In this document: positions 14,101-27,438 of the stretch, in pieces
How positions within the stretch are numbered: the first letter of the stretch is position 1
Layout: each line of letters begins with the position of its first letter
Origin: Halocaridina rubra
Taxonomy: Eukaryota; Arthropoda; Malacostraca; Decapoda; Atyidae
Direction of reading: 5' to 3'
DNA: 64,000 nucleotides
Assembly (NCBI GenBank): GCA_037179515.1
Contig: JAXCGZ010000102.1
Coordinates: 84,248-148,247, forward strand
Program-made: the position numbers and the translations under genes
The notes under the pieces: generated by a model
The model's database searches: none
The model's input: the letters and a program-made list of their open reading frames with translations, nothing else
Told to the model about the DNA's origin: nothing

Positions 14101-17100
14101 AATCTATATATAAAGAGCACCAAAATACTACCATGTGCTAGGGCTTTGGTAGCAAAACTTAAACCAGAACATTAAACTGGTGAGTGCTTTGACTCAACAC
14201 CCCCTTGAATAGGGAATAGCAGCCTTTCTGTATAAACAGGCTGTAGTTATACTAAAGTAAGCAAATCTTTAAAATTAACTCTAAATGAGGCAATCTTACT
14301 TGGGATTGCTGATATCAGACATTACTGTGTCTTCTCCGAGTTCCTTCTTCAAGATATCCTCTAATGGCTTCTCGTCGTAAGGTCGTCGTCCAATGAACAC
14401 CAAATCTTTCATTCGGAAGTAAAGGCCCTGGCAATATCGGGTACTTTTCCCTAATAGAGTAATTAGAATCATAAATATTTTAAATAACATTTTAAATAAA
14501 ATATGGAGGGTTGTCTGCAATATAATATTTGACAACATTAAAACTGTCGCAACACAGAGAACTTTATTCTTATGGAAGCAAAATTAATCCTAACGTATAA
14601 ATAATATAGTGCAAATTATCTTACTCAAGACAATGTATTAAATAAAAAGTTCATCTGACTATGCTATCTATGCCACAATGTGTAAATTTATTCATACCAA
14701 AACTAATCTAATAATGTATAAGTTTCTCTAAATATCCTAGTTATGCCAAAATCTGTAAATTAGTCTTACCCAAATCAATTTAAAAAAGAATAGGTTCAAA
14801 CTACTATCCTGGTCATGACTGCCACAGAAGCATTTATAGTGTGATGATGTCACTCATAAAAAAAAAAATATCCTAGCCCTTAGTAGAAAAAGGAGTCAGT
14901 GATGTAAATCCGATCACGTTACATCCATACAGTTTCATCTACCATACTTGACTGTTAAACTACTCTCCGTCTGGGCAGCTGGCACCGAGTGCGTACAATA
15001 ACCTGACTTAACAGTACACAGGTGAGAGGGAATTTTGCAACTGTATTCTCTGTGTCATAACAGGGGACCAAAGCAGCCAAATGGTTAAAATACTCAACTT
15101 GAGAGTTGGCAGACCAGTGATCGAACCCACTATGGGGTGTTAAGAAGGGCAAACAGCCTTCATTCCCAAGCCAAACTTTGTGTCCATCCCCATAATGGGG
15201 ACGAACAGAAACATATAAAAGAAGGATTACATTAGGAATCCATATATCATAAGAACCAACTAAGAGTAACAGGGAGATGAAGGACCTGTAATTAATTCCA
15301 ATATAATTTAGTTGGTCTGACGACACACAGGGAAAATGGCTGAAGAATTCTTGTTGCTCTACCACCGGGGAAACTATAACTATAACCAAATAAAATACAT
15401 ATTAAAAGGCAAATGCTATGCTCACCGCAAGCTAGTGCCAAGGCTAATATGCCCCCAGTGCTCGTGCCCGCAATCCAATCAAAAAGATTAAGAGCGCGTT
15501 GACCAGCAGCTTCCTCAATGGCTATGAGGAGCTGTATCAAAATCAGGCCCTTGATGCCCCCTCCATCTAAACAAAGGACACGACCACCTCGTCTCGGACT
15601 GCCCCTCGGATTCACAATGGTGAAACTGGAAAATTGACAGAAATAAAAATTCATTCTATTTTTTCATATGAAACATTTTCAACATGATGCCACTTTGACA
15701 GCAGTGACAAAAAAATTGAACAAAATGGAATGCAAGCAAGGCTTCTCTATTCACTACTCAGCCTTACTCTTTCCATCAGCTGTTCAGTGGAAAAAAAAAT
15801 TCTCCTTTTTAGTAAGTGCCCATGCTATGCACGGAATAGGAGTGAAAAATGCTTTCTCCCAGATTATCACAAATACTCTATGATTTTAAAATAGACACCT
15901 GCTTGTAGAAATGAAATTCTATAATGACAAGAGACAGTGTTCTTCTGAAAATGGGTGTAAAAAATATGCAATGATGTATTACAGTATCACTTCATAGTAT
16001 AGAAATAACTTTTCCGATAATAAAATCTTGGTGTCCTATAGTGGTCCTATTCAGAACTGACCTTGTAGTGCATGTTTTAACAATATCAATATTTTCCTTT
16101 CAAACTTTTTTTTCACTATGACACCATAACTCTAAAAATCCAGCAGAAGAGACCAATTACTCTTTGTAGTGTAAATTATTAACAGCCACACTTCATGATA
16201 TGCTCCTTAGTCTCATAATCAACATATTCCAAGCAGCCAATCTGAGATATCCTTGATAGTGTTCCCTAAGGCACAATAATCAATATATTTACCATTAAAA
16301 AATTTTGCATAACCTACCCAACAGGGGACTGTGACTGAAGTTCCCGCTGTAAATCTGACACTGTTCTGCCTAAAATAGTCGAGTCTAACAAATCGTCAAA
16401 AGTAATTCTGCCTCTAGAAAGTAAATTAATTTCCGTAGGCACACCATCAAAGGAACCAGAAGGAGAACACCCGTCGGTGCAGTTTGCCAATCTAGCCTTA
16501 CATCGAGGGGCACCAATGGCATGAAGAATATATAACATCAAGTTCTTCTCTCTCAAACAACCACTGGTGATGATATGACGGACTGTTGCTTGCTGTAAAA
16601 CAAAACCATTTTTCAGTCCGTACAAATACAGAAATACACTAAACTGTTATAAATCTCAAGCTAATTATTGGTTACTAAAAGCACTGTGATACATGACAGT
16701 AATTAAAACTGTCCCTCATATTAATGGTTTTAAATAGTGCAGTTTTGAATATACACAGTTATGAAATATAGAAAAAAACAAAATTCCATAAAAGTTTTTT
16801 CCCAACATATATACCATAACAACTAAAGGACTGGTTTTTTATACATTTTAATTGTATGTTGTAAAGTTTTAGTACAATACAGAAATCAAGGAATAAATGT
16901 AAGTATACGGTAGGCTAAAAATAGATTATATGCTACTTATACACACATTTCTATATGGGTTTTAACTACAGGCGATTTTATATTTTCATAGGAAATGGCA
17001 GAACCAATTAATATCAGATGACAGACAACCATATATACTTTACTCTACCCTGTAATAAGCAAACCTTACTTTTTTGTTGGTAATGCAAGGATTGCCACCA

Positions 17101-20100
17101 AATACAAGAAGAGCTTGCAAAACAGCTGGAGAGGAAGCCATATGTAAGGCCGTATTCCCTTCATTATCACATACATTCACTTCTGCACCTAAGGTTAACA
17201 ATGTAATAACGCACGTCAGACGATTATGCTCGACCTGTAAAGGATGGTAAGAAATTTCAGTTTCCAACAATGTGATGTACAGTGTCAATGTACTGTGTTT
17301 TTAAGTATCATCAACCTAAAATGACTACAATCCCCATTTTAAGGGAGGAGGTGGAGCCAAAGAACACATTATGTGGGCACAATCACAGGTATTCTAACCA
17401 ATAGGATGCCGTAGTCCCTAGTAATACATACACAAAACTAAAATACACCATAACCAATCCATAAAGTAAAACACTTCTACCTTGTTTCAGAGGAATAATA
17501 CAAATCAGGAATCAACACTCAACACAAATATACAAAATATCAACATTTAAGTACACATTAAATGGGTAAACTCAACACATATTTTAACTTTGTAGGATAC
17601 ATATTAAAATGCCTTCATTTTGCCATCTTTGTGTGACTACTAATTCCCATTATAGAAGTGCATTCTGACAGAAAGGAGCTAGGGCATCAAGATTGGATGC
17701 CCTTCCTAACACCCTACATCGGGCTCAAACATGTGACTGTCACTTCCCAAGTCGAGCGTTCTAACCATCTGGCTACTTTGTAGTTTACATATAAGAATGC
17801 CATGATGCATAAACATTTTACCATCTTATGGAGAGCTGTCATGCCGTTGAAATTTCGAGCGTTGATGATACAGCCATAGTCACTCATTGCGTTAATCATC
17901 TCTCGAGATGTGGCCCAGTGAAGAGGAGTTCCACCGTCTTTCATATCCTGCATATTGAAAAATTATGACCATTTTCCATTAATTTAAATAATCAGTTTTC
18001 ACACAAGCAAGATGTAAAGGTGAAACTTTAAATGCAATGAACGTCATAATTCAAGTTAATAAACCTCATGAGCTTGCGATTCAATTAGGGCAAAAATGCC
18101 CATCTTGGCTCTCATCATAAGAATAAATGAAAAATAAATCTAAGTACTTAACTATATGCTAAGGACACAATTACCCTTGAAGAGGAAATGGCCAAGTCAA
18201 ACATACACCCATTTACCAGAAGACCCACTCAAAACTGTGCCTCACGGGAACCTGGAGTGGTTGCATCATCTTCATCACAGGTCCACCGTCCAAAGCTGCA
18301 ACTCAGAAGAACCATAGCAAAAAGGCCAATCTGCCAAAGCTAATCCCTTCATCTCATGGGACATACAAACTTGGGAGATGCTTTAGTCACCCAACTGATT
18401 ACTTCATCTCTCAAAATAAAACAAATAATAACACAATTCGTTCTACACTGAGAAATGATTCTACAATTGTAATCTCTCAAAAATTCCTTATCAGAGGCAT
18501 CGAGAGATCCCAAAAAACATATTTTGCAAGAATGCATCGCAGGCAAGCACATATGCCACCTACACAATATAAACTCCCTGAGACCTCTATGGGAAAGCCC
18601 AAAATCGGCATTGGTCTTCCTACGAGACTTGGGGGTGATAGGGCAAGCTGATTTCCCTTCCAACTATGTTTGATTCAGTGCTAACACATCCACCTTCCTA
18701 ATCAAAAATATTTTACCAATCTCCTCCTTTTTACCCTCACTTGTTTTAATAATCAATATAGAGACCCACTCACGAGGGATCAAATTAGAGCTTTCCTACC
18801 AGAACCACTTTGCATGGCTTGACTCTTTGCAAGCGGGGAATATGAAGAGAGGGAATTTTCAAATTCCCAATCCCCTCACTCTGCCCACTTCAGTCAACTT
18901 ATGATACACTGAGGAATACTGAGGCAGTATTCTTGTACCCTGCCCAAGAGATGGAATGCACTTACCTTAACATTTAGCTGATTGGGGTACATAGCTATGA
19001 TTTCTTTGACACAGAGAGTGCTGTTAGCGGCCATAGCTGTGTGAATGGGCAGGGTTGAATCGTGAGTTGCAGCAACGTTGACATCTGCCCCAGCACATAA
19101 CAAAGCCTTCACGCATTCTGGTTTATCAGCTTCACAGGCAAGGTGAAGAGGCGTTTTTCCAGCTTCGTTCGGAAAGTTTAATAGACGCGAAGATTTCTGC
19201 GTGACCAACTGAAGTAAAAAGAAAAGTTGTGAATAATTTCATCCAGTATCTTCAAAGTTACTATAAAATTAATATGACAAAAACATAAAACCTGTTTGTT
19301 AAGATCAATACCAATTGCAAGGCTATTTCATTATAAATCTCATTTAGGCTTTACTGAAATCTATACTTTTCTATTTAAAGATAATGAAGTATATGATGTA
19401 ATTATTCAGATAAATATTTCCTATTGACCAGATATAAATCATATAGAATTAAGAGAAAATTAATAAAATATATAACATTCAAAGACCTCTAAAGAAAACA
19501 TTTGATGAAATAAAAATTTAAGCAGGGATATAAACAAAAGTCTAAGGTACATACCTGAATGATAGACGCATCAGTCTGCGCAGCAGTGTGAAATACTGAA
19601 TTCCCTTTTATATCTGTAACATCAACACTAACGTTTTGCTCTAACAACTGCCTTATGACGTCTAAATGACCTCGCTTTATTGCTAAATGTAATGGTGTCT
19701 CTTTTCTCTCTAAATCTGCAGTATCAGAGTATCTGCAATTGAATCATTAAAGTCATAGTTATGCAATATCAGTATTAATCTGCATTATCATTTGAGCAGA
19801 GGGGGTAAACCAGCTGTGGTTGTCGGGCATCATGGCAAAAGATTCTTACTCATTTACCCTGTGGATGACCCAAGCAGGGTGGTGGGTGGGATTGTGGCAA
19901 CCTTTTATCCCAAAGCAGCTTAGAGGAGTGACTGAGTAAGGTTTGGATTCTAATGAATGTGGGCTTTTTACAAGTGAGACTGCTGCCATTGTATATGTAT
20001 CATTTATACTTGAAGAATATTAGGTCTGACAAGCACAGTTAATATAGAATATCATCTATACTGGATTTACTGTAATAAAAGGTCTGACACTCACTAATTC

Positions 20101-20522
20101 AACAATATTCCAATATTTTTAGTGCGGGAAAGTCTTAACCTCTTCTCTGACAATTTTTTCCCAAAAAACTTTGCAATGCCAGATGAATTATGTGAACAAG
20201 ACATAGAGAGAAGTCATATTTGATACATCTCACCTATCTGGTGAGGATGAGATGCTGTAAGTGGGGTTGGCTGACACATGATTAACATGAAAATACTCGT
20301 CTATGCCTTATAGGATCAGAGAAAGCTAGAATGGATGAGAACACTTATTCAAAGCTTAATTTTATAAGGTAACTTTCTGAAGAGATATTTCAACTTTGCC
20401 AAAAACTGTCCCACGGGCAAAAACGAGAGATTTCCTCATTGTCGGAGAATAGGTTAACGTCATGTACAACAGAATATTATTTTTTGACACCATGTCCCAC
20501 TCAAGCCAGTAGGGTAGCCACC

Positions 20523-20561
<39 letters not shown>

Positions 20562-23547
20562 GCTTCATCATCCCCTGATCAATCTTATTTTGACGTTATC
20601 TGTTTAGTATCATTCTTTCTTGTATTTAGAGAGGACTGCATGCTAGCCTTTCACTCCCCTGTCACTTTTAGTGGCCTCTTACATCATGCACAGAATACGA
20701 GAGGCATTTTTTCTCCTTCGTCAACAGATACAAGCATGGATTATTTAATCAGTATATAAACCTTTATCTCCATTGCAATACAGTGGGTATTCGTCAGCTG
20801 GGGTAAACCCAAACCCCCCACTATGGTGACCAACCACAGCAGTTCCTGACAGGAAACAGCTTAAACTCTCGGTGTTGGACGGGAACCGATCTCTCGACCT
20901 CGTGAATGCGAAGCCAGCGCGTTACCACTGTACTAGCCAGCAGGAAGTGACACATCCATGTTCGGGCTCATGACAGGGCATAAAGAGAAGCATCCAGCCT
21001 TAATTCCTCAGCTGCAACCTGTCTGAATTCACCCCCATTCGAATAGGAATTAAAGTGACACATAATAAGACAAACAAACAACAAAGATTTCCAGAGTAAC
21101 CAGCAACAAAATAACTTTTTCCACTTGACTTACTTGGAAACAGCTGCATTAGAGAACACCTTGGCATATCCCAGGTACGCGGCTATATGTGCCACCGTCC
21201 ACGTGGGATGTTCTCTTGCCAAATCGCAAATGCACTGAAGGGCTTGTTGGTTAACGACCTCATAGGGCAGGTAATGGGCCAAAGGAGGCAGGATGTCCTT
21301 CAGGGCAACGAAACGCAGCTGAGCTTCTCCGTAATCCTGTACTCTGTACAGACTGAAGCCATACAAAGATATAATACCAATTAGAGAAAAGTAATTAAAT
21401 ACTGTTTATGCTGTTCTATCCAACATTAATGAGCAATAATTGCAAGTAAAATTTAAGTACCAAGTTCTTAATAGTTAATATATTTGACTTAATGCAGATA
21501 GAAATATAATATCTGTTATAAAAATATGATTAAAAGCTGTTTATGCTGCTTAACCCAATATTAATCAGGAATAAATGTTAGGATATTAGAAGACGGAAAG
21601 TTCTTGATAGTTATTATGTTTGAAATATCAATAAAATCACAATAAAGTATATTCTATTTAACAATATATTTGAATGACTTTAAAGGACTTTAAATTACTC
21701 CTATCAAAGATAATTATTTTACATTACGTCATTTAATATTACTGTACTTCCATTAGAGATAATTACTTTAAAATACAAGGTACTTACTTTAAAATACTTC
21801 TATACAAGGTACTTACTTTAAAACACTTCCATCAAAGGTAATTATCTTAAATTACTTCTATAAAAGGTAACAACTTTTAATTACTTATTTAATATAATTG
21901 ATATTTTTAGTTACACTTTATTTCATATAAAAATACTGTACTGTATGATAACTACTCCTGATTTTTAATGAATTAGAACTAACCTACTTCCAGTGTATGA
22001 AATAATATATACATATACACACACATATGCTACATACTTCCAGTATGTAGATTCTATATACATTCATACATATCCATATGTACATTTGTTAAAGTTCCTA
22101 CCTGAAAGCCTTATTGAGCGAATCATCGACTGGTTTGTTCAGGAGTAATTCATAATAATTTGTTCTTGTCGGCCCATAGAGAACCAGAGATTCCTCGCGA
22201 CATATAACCTAGATATGGAATAGCGAAGTATCAGACCATAAAAATAAATTTTAAGGGCAAATATGAAAATTTCTGAGATATTATAATAAATCAAAGAAAT
22301 AATGAAAATAAATGTAATGTAAAATTTACATAATCAGAATATTGGTAGCAATTGCACTTTTCTAATTACACATAATTTTAAAAGAAAACGTGGTCAACGT
22401 ATGGTATCCTTATAGGCTACACAGTGACAATATTGTACTTGAGTAGATAAGGTTCATTTCTTCCAAAATTATATCAAACATGGGGACCACAGTAGCAGAG
22501 TGGACTCAAAATTTCATGGACCCTCAATCGAGACCACCATTTGGAATTAGGACGGGCATCAGGCCTCAATTCCTCAGCAATACTCTGTGTCCACCCCCTT
22601 AATGGAGACTTATAGAACGTAAGAACGCACACTTCATCATCATGCTTAAATAAGTATTGCTGATAAAACACATTAGCAGACTGACTCTGTTTTAAAGCTT
22701 CAGTTTCAATGCTAATGTGGCAATATAATTAAAATTAACACACAAAGCATGAATAATATAAAACTTGGTAGTTACTATGTGCTCAATGAACAATATACAA
22801 AAGCAAAAATATTCCACTCCAAGGTTGGCTTTTCAGCCTGTCAGAGGGATCACTCCAAGAATTGATCTTTAGTTTCACGAGTGTGTGCCTGGGGAATTAT
22901 GGCTGGATGTCTTTCTTAAAGCCAACTTGTGATATATATGCCATGATTAGCAGGGTAGCCACAACCACAAAAAAAAAAAAAAAATGGAAGGATAGATATA
23001 TAGAAATCTCTTCCATTTCTCTTTACTTTAAACTTCAGAGTATGTGTTACTATTAGTAATAGTGGTAGACACAAACAGATTAGAACTGGGAAATTAAGGC
23101 TAATTATCCTTCTGGTGGGATCTATAATGGGTCTGTCACCTCTCAAGTAATCTAACCCCTATACTACCGAGGTCCCCATTTTGCCCCATCCCCTATACTG
23201 TGAACAATTGCTTCCAGGCAAACTTGTATGCAGTGCGTACCCTAAGCCATTGATCCGGTTTTATGTCTTTGACAGTGCCTTCTTTTGAAGGACTTTGGTT
23301 TAAGCAAGTATGACCATTAGCCTGAGTGAATACCCCTTCTAGCCTCAGACCATGGCGGATCTTGAACCTACAAGTTTCTTAAGCTTACTGTTCCCATCAT
23401 AAGGATATAGTATGCCAGGGAAAAAGTTTCTTTTTATCAATATAATATATAATACCTTTGAAGACAGCATGTACATAAGAAAGGTTGGCATCAGGCCTTC
23501 ATCATGCCCAACATATTTTTACCTCATGCATCAGTTATTTTGAGGTA

Positions 23548-23582
<35 letters not shown>

Positions 23583-23966
23583 TATGATGGTCAACCTTTT
23601 GCTCCATTATCCCTTTTAGCTGGCTCTTACAACACGCTGGGAATATGACTGCAGTAATTAACAGGGCTTCTTCACACTCTACATATACAACCGTTATCAC
23701 TTGTTTTCAGGTTAAAAAATAAAAGAGGGTTAGGATAGCCAACCCTTTGCTCCCTTATCCCTTTTTGCTGGTTCTTACAACATGCAGAGAAAATGTGTGC
23801 TGACTTTTTTTGTTCTGCCTATAACCAGGAATACACATGCCTTGAAACACACTACTGGACTTACAGTTATTCTCGTGAACTGAGCAATCCCTACTTCTGT
23901 GACGGTGTTTCCTGAAGTTCCTTCAGACCCAAGTAGGGTCTTAAACAAATTTCCCAAGAAAGCCAT
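11150..23966 (-). CDS. PLA2G6: Calcium-independent phospholipase A2, group VI (iPLA2-beta type), complete
   Basis: Fourteen coding exons join in frame to 814 residues (human 806): 23865-23966, 22102-22208, 21134-21343, 19555-19732, 18966-19208, 17822-17947, 17070-17234, 16318-16592, 15426-15625, 14300-14450, 13750-13935, 12819-12990, 11779-11874, 11150-11383. All junctions are GT-AG. The N-terminus begins [12 protein letters not shown]. Ankyrin repeats fill roughly residues 150-375 (TPLHLA, TPLHWA and TALHMA cores). The patatin-type catalytic domain has the oxyanion loop DGGGIKG (489-495), the nucleophile elbow GTSTG (522-526, Ser524) and the catalytic-dyad Asp in DGG (Asp655). Family members hydrolyse the sn-2 acyl chain of glycerophospholipids without calcium and act in membrane remodelling in cytosol and mitochondria. 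A splice acceptor lies 8 bases before the ATG, so at least one non-coding 5' exon is expected. Introns carry SINE and MITE insertions. Identity is confident; expression is not shown. Confidence 0.95.
11931..12090 (+). repeat. SINE S1 copy
   Basis: The GTAGCTGAGTGGTCAGC head, GCAATCGAGACC B-box-like element and CTAATGGGGACTCATGG tail are present, in PLA2G6 intron 12. Confidence 0.8.
12250..12335 (-). repeat. Repeat R3 fragment
   Basis: TAGCTCCTTGGGGATAATGG and CCCTGCTTGGGTCATCCAC. Confidence 0.6.
12465..12735 (+). repeat. Repeat family S4 (tRNA-like head), copy 1
   Basis: A B-box-like CAGGTTCAATCCTGG is followed by CACTGGGCAATTAAGTGG, TTATTCAGCCACAGCCTGG, GATCACATGCTTGG and GTGCTATCACTGTCCC. 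The same block order recurs at 42550-42845. Confidence 0.7.
13430..13585 (+). repeat. SINE S1 copy, head degraded
   Basis: The body runs from GCTTGACTCGGGAGGTGACG to GGGGAATAGTAGTGACACAT and is followed by a short poly(A). Confidence 0.75.
14867..14925 (+). repeat. SINE S2, tail fragment
   Basis: ATCCTAGCCCTTAGTAGAAA and GTCAGTGATGTAAATCCGAT match the S2 3' end; PLA2G6 intron 9. Confidence 0.55.
15061..15220 (+). repeat. SINE family S1 (tRNA-derived), well-preserved copy
   Basis: The head has an A-box-like AGCAGCCAAATGGTTA and a B-box-like GTGATCGAACCC. The body contains GGGGTGTTAAGAAGGGC and the tail CCCCATAATGGGGAC, followed by A-rich sequence. The family consensus, judged by eye, is about 155 bp: a tRNA-like promoter head, a body ending in 'gtgtccacccccataatgg', then 'ggactaatagtgacacataa'. 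It is the commonest repeat in the window. This copy is in PLA2G6 intron 9. Confidence 0.85.
15426..15625 (-). CDS. PLA2G6: PLA2G6 exon 9: glycine-rich loop and GTSTG nucleophile
   Basis: This 200-bp exon holds both active-site signatures of the patatin fold, the DGGGIKG oxyanion loop and the GTSTGG lipase elbow. It splits codons at both ends, completing GG|T with exon 8 and G|GG with exon 10. No residue expected for catalysis is missing. Conservation to vertebrate iPLA2-beta is highest here and in exons 10-12. Confidence 0.93.
17628..17785 (-). repeat. SINE S1 copy
   Basis: Antisense tail ACTACTAATTCCCATTATAG to head CTAACCATCTGGCTACTTTG; ends about 36 bases from PLA2G6 exon 6. Confidence 0.75.
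18160..18900. other. Unassigned repeat-like DNA in PLA2G6 intron 5
   Basis: A 104-codon minus-strand frame (18663-18349) is open and Cys-rich ([19 protein letters not shown]). It is less AT-rich than its surroundings, and I do not recognise it. A decayed transposon ORF is the likeliest reading. R4-like sequence follows at 18825-18900. Confidence 0.35.
19800..19990 (+). repeat. Repeat R3 copy
   Basis: GTGGATGACCCAAGCAGGG, GATTGTGGCAACCTTTTATC and AGCTTAGAGGAGTGACTGAG; PLA2G6 intron 3. Confidence 0.68.
20135..20425 (+). mobile_element. piggyBac-like MITE family R5, copy 1
   Basis: It opens TTAACCTCTTCTC and shares GATGAGATGCTGTAAGTGGGG, GATTAACATGAAAATACTCG and AAAGCTTAATTTTATA with the copies at 30385 and 48781. 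The right end is eroded. PLA2G6 intron 3. Confidence 0.65.
20524..20557 (+). repeat. Poly(A) 34
   Basis: Long A run in PLA2G6 intron 3, likely a retroposed tail; similar runs at 23549-23580 and 37042-37067. Confidence 0.8.
20970..21066 (+). repeat. SINE S1, 3' half
   Basis: CATCCAGCCTTAATTCCTCA to AAAGTGACACATAA is recognisable; the head is lost or replaced. Confidence 0.65.
21688..21895 (+). repeat. Degenerate short tandem repeat
   Basis: Variants of TACTTCTATAAAAGGTAA with ATTACTTTAAAATAC recur about six times with a period of 30-40 bases; PLA2G6 intron 2. Confidence 0.55.
22481..22622 (+). repeat. SINE S1 copy
   Basis: GGGGACCACAGTAGCAGAG head, TCAATCGAGACC B-box-like motif and TTAATGGAGACT tail; PLA2G6 intron 1. 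Confidence 0.8.
23046..23178 (-). repeat. SINE S1 copy
   Basis: Antisense TGTTACTATTAGTAATAG tail and ACTACCGAGGTCCCCA head; PLA2G6 intron 1. Confidence 0.7.
23250..23373 (-). repeat. SINE S2, head missing
   Basis: GGTTTTATGTCTTTGACAG tail to GGCGGATCTTGAACCTAC body. Confidence 0.7.
23585..23805 (-). repeat. Two R4-like pieces flanking poly(A)-rich DNA
   Basis: GGTCAACCTTTTGCTCC and GCCAACCCTTTGCTCCC each precede TTATCCCTTTTTGCTGG-like and ACAACATGCAGAG-like blocks. Confidence 0.45.
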
Positions 23967-23974
23967 AGCTGAAC
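23865..23974 (-). other. PLA2G6: PLA2G6 first coding exon with 8 nt of 5' UTR
   Basis: The ATG is at 23964-23966 on the minus strand and the exon begins 8 bases earlier, after a TTGTAG acceptor. The donor is GTAAGT at the low-coordinate end. The preceding transcript leader must come from an unplaced exon further right, probably within 24000-25000. Confidence 0.75.
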
Positions 23975-24347
23975 CTACAAGAATTTACAACAGTTATGTC
24001 ATTACACTAATAATGCGCAAGTTTTTGTTTTTAATAAATTTGACATATCCTGCTGAACCTAGAAGAGCTGTCACAATGTAACAATAAAATTAATATAGCA
24101 GGGCTATCAGATACTTTGTATACTCTTGCCTCTTCTGACAATGCTTTCCCTGATCAGAATTAATACAACATGTCATATGTGAAAATGGTGTAACATTGGA
24201 ATTTTAACGAATATTATAATACTACATATATAAAGTACAGATTTTTTTAATGCAAACCTCCATAACTCGTTAAAAAATGCATCCTATTAGGGTAAATAAG
24301 GCTTCATATTTTAGTTAGGTTAGGTTAGTTAATACTGCTTGGTTAAG

Positions 24348-24351
<4 letters not shown>

Positions 24352-24415
<64 letters not shown>
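24352..24415. repeat. (AT)n, short
   Basis: About 64 bp in the PLA2G6-ATE1 interval. Confidence 0.92.
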
Positions 24416-24418
<3 letters not shown>

Positions 24419-24980
24419 GGGTGCATAAAACGAATATCTACCTTATATGAGACGTTCTTTCATAGACATTCAATCCACAATACACTGTCAGGGAGAGTCA
24501 TTCTGTGGGATATTGCTTATATATCATAAAAAAAAAATATAGTAAAATGGTGTGCCCTAGGTTCGAATCTCGGTTTTTGTGTATCTGATCCTGATAATAT
24601 GGAATTTAGGTACAAGTTAAATAGGTCTGCATTCTGGTATACAATATATCTGTGCAAATCCGTTTACCTTTTACATTCTACTAGTCTAAATATCACTTAA
24701 TATAGCAAATAATAATTACCATAAAAAGCAGGAAACGTTAATGGCAGAAGGACTGATTAGCGAATTATTTCCTCGTCAAGACTCGTACGATACGTACATT
24801 CGTATTCAATCGTTCCATTAAATTTACGTGTATTTAAGCTTGTCACATTAATTAGTTTTGTCTATATGAAATATAATTATAATAATATAATTTACATAAT
24901 CGGCGTAAGTCAATTAACCCTCGCAAGGTACGTATATGAACACAAATAAACGAATGTTGACAGAAAATGGATCCATATTG

Positions 24981-25010
24981 TTCTTCTTCTTCTTCTTCTT
25001 CTTCTTCTTC
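24981..25010 (+). repeat. (TTC)10
   Basis: Ten perfect TTC units, between the PLA2G6 and ATE1 5' ends. Confidence 0.9.
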
Positions 25011-25263
25011 TGATCGACTCAGTTGAGTCATTTTTTGTAAACAGATTTACAGAAATTATTTTCTTATTTATTTTTATTCATTCTGTCATTGTTCTCAGTC
25101 TGTTTGAAATAAAATTATATTTTTGTTTAATCATACAAAATATGATGTAAAAGAAGAACCGGAAAATATATTTAATTCTCCAATTGTGCTTCCGGGAAAG
25201 AGCCTCTGTTCATATCTCTTCGTTTCCTAATAGGTCCCATTTTTATTTGTGTATGTATGTGTG

Positions 25264-26062
25264 TGATTACCTAATTGATTACCTAATTGTGTTTACGGGA
25301 AAGAGCCCAAAGCTCGTATCTTCCCGTCTCCTCATCGGTTCCATTTTAGACTTAGTGATACTTATCATACCTGTCCTTAAAACTATGGATTGAGATAGCA
25401 TTAACTACCTCCTCGCTTAGCCAATTCCAATTATCAACTACTCTTACACTGAAAAAGTATTTCCTTACATCCTGCAAAGAAGTTTTCTTACGAAGCTTCA
25501 AACTATGACCTCTAGTTCTAGAGCCAGCCATATCAAAATATCGATCCCTATCCACTCTATCATAACCATGAAGGAATTTAAAGACTGTCACCATATCCCC
25601 CCTCACTCTTCTAGCTTCGAGTGATGGTAAGTCTAATTCCCTCAGCCTCTCATCATAACTGAGATTGCGTATTTCTGGCACCAGTTTCGTGGCATGTCTT
25701 TGAACTTTTTCAAGCTTAGCTATGTGCTTTTTCAAGTGCGGATTCCAAAGGGGGGCTGCATATTCCAGTTTTGGCCTCACATAGGTTACATAAATATTTC
25801 TGAACATTTCCTTGTCCATGTGCCTGAAGGCTACCCTTACATTTGATAAGAATGCATATGCTGCCCTTACTATGCCATTTATATGTATTTCTGGAGACAA
25901 ATCTGCCAGTATGTTTACTCCTAGATCTCTCTCATTTTCTGTCTCTTGAAGTTGTACTCCAGCCACCGAGTAGTCAAGCTTGGGCCTTCTTGCACTTGTA
26001 CCCATTCTCATTACCTTACATTTTGAAGTATTGAATTTCATTAGCCACTTTTCTGACCACCT
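25264..26062 (-). mobile_element. CR1/L2-like LINE, 5'-truncated, open C-terminal RT frame
   Basis: The frame 26041-25352 gives 229 residues (MKFNTSKCKVMRMGTSARRP at the start), without an internal stop. It has the VNILADLSPEIHINGIVRAAYA, YVRPKLEYAAPLWNPHLKK and SVRVVDNWNWLSEEVVNA blocks typical of the C-terminal end of decapod CR1/L2-type polymerases. The N-terminal endonuclease and RT catalytic core (FADD region) are absent. The 3' end runs into repeats of a TGATTACCTAAT unit (on +) at 25264-25290. It is younger than the copies at 6600 and 3190. Confidence 0.85.
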
Positions 26063-26065
26063 AAT

Positions 26066-26257
26066 TGTGATTACCTAATTGTGTTTACTGGAAAAAGCCC
26101 AAAGCTCGTATCTTCCCGTCTTCTGATCGGTTCCATTTTGTACTTAGTGATACTTATCATACCTGTCCTTAAAACTATGGATTGGGATAGCATTAACCAA
26201 CTACCTCCTCGCTTAGCGAATTCATGTGATTACCTAATCGTGTGATTACCTAATCGT

Positions 26258-26260
<3 letters not shown>
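26066..26260 (-). mobile_element. Second 3' end of the same LINE, abutting the first
   Basis: The segment repeats the 3' end of 25264-25440 with few changes, then carries two more units of GATTACCTAATCG at 26227-26258 and runs into (GTAT)n. The two tails point the same way, suggesting nested or tandem insertion. Confidence 0.75.
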
Positions 26261-26458
<198 letters not shown>

Positions 26459-26604
26459 ACTGCTTAATATTTTTTACCGATAGGTTAGGATAAAAAGCAG
26501 TAATAGTAGTAAAATTAGAACACAAATGGAAAGGAATGAAAGTAGGAGGAGAAGTAAGGAAGATGAGGAAAATGAAGGCGAATAACAAGAAGAAAAACAA
26601 GAAG

Positions 26605-26778
<174 letters not shown>

Positions 26779-27139
26779 TTAATAATTGAACATTGTTAAT
26801 ACAAAAACAATAATTATAATTTCTGCAAATTAAGGAAAATAAAAGGTCTATAGAATAACACCAACACACTGAAATATACTTGAAATAACATCTTAACAAC
26901 AATGAATAGAATGAAGAGAACAAAATTAGTCAATGTAATTGTTTTCGTGACACACACGCCTCAATGCCAATATAAAACTCAAAGATAAATTTTGATAAAT
27001 TTTGACTAAGTTGCTCGCGAGAATCCTCCTTTATTGTCAAATTCATGAAATCTCTGAGAGGAATTGACATTTTTCTGAAACCATTCGTTGAGATTCTTGA
27101 AATAAAAAAATTTAAGAACCTAAGAAGCATGTTTGAGCC

Positions 27140-27438
<299 letters not shown>

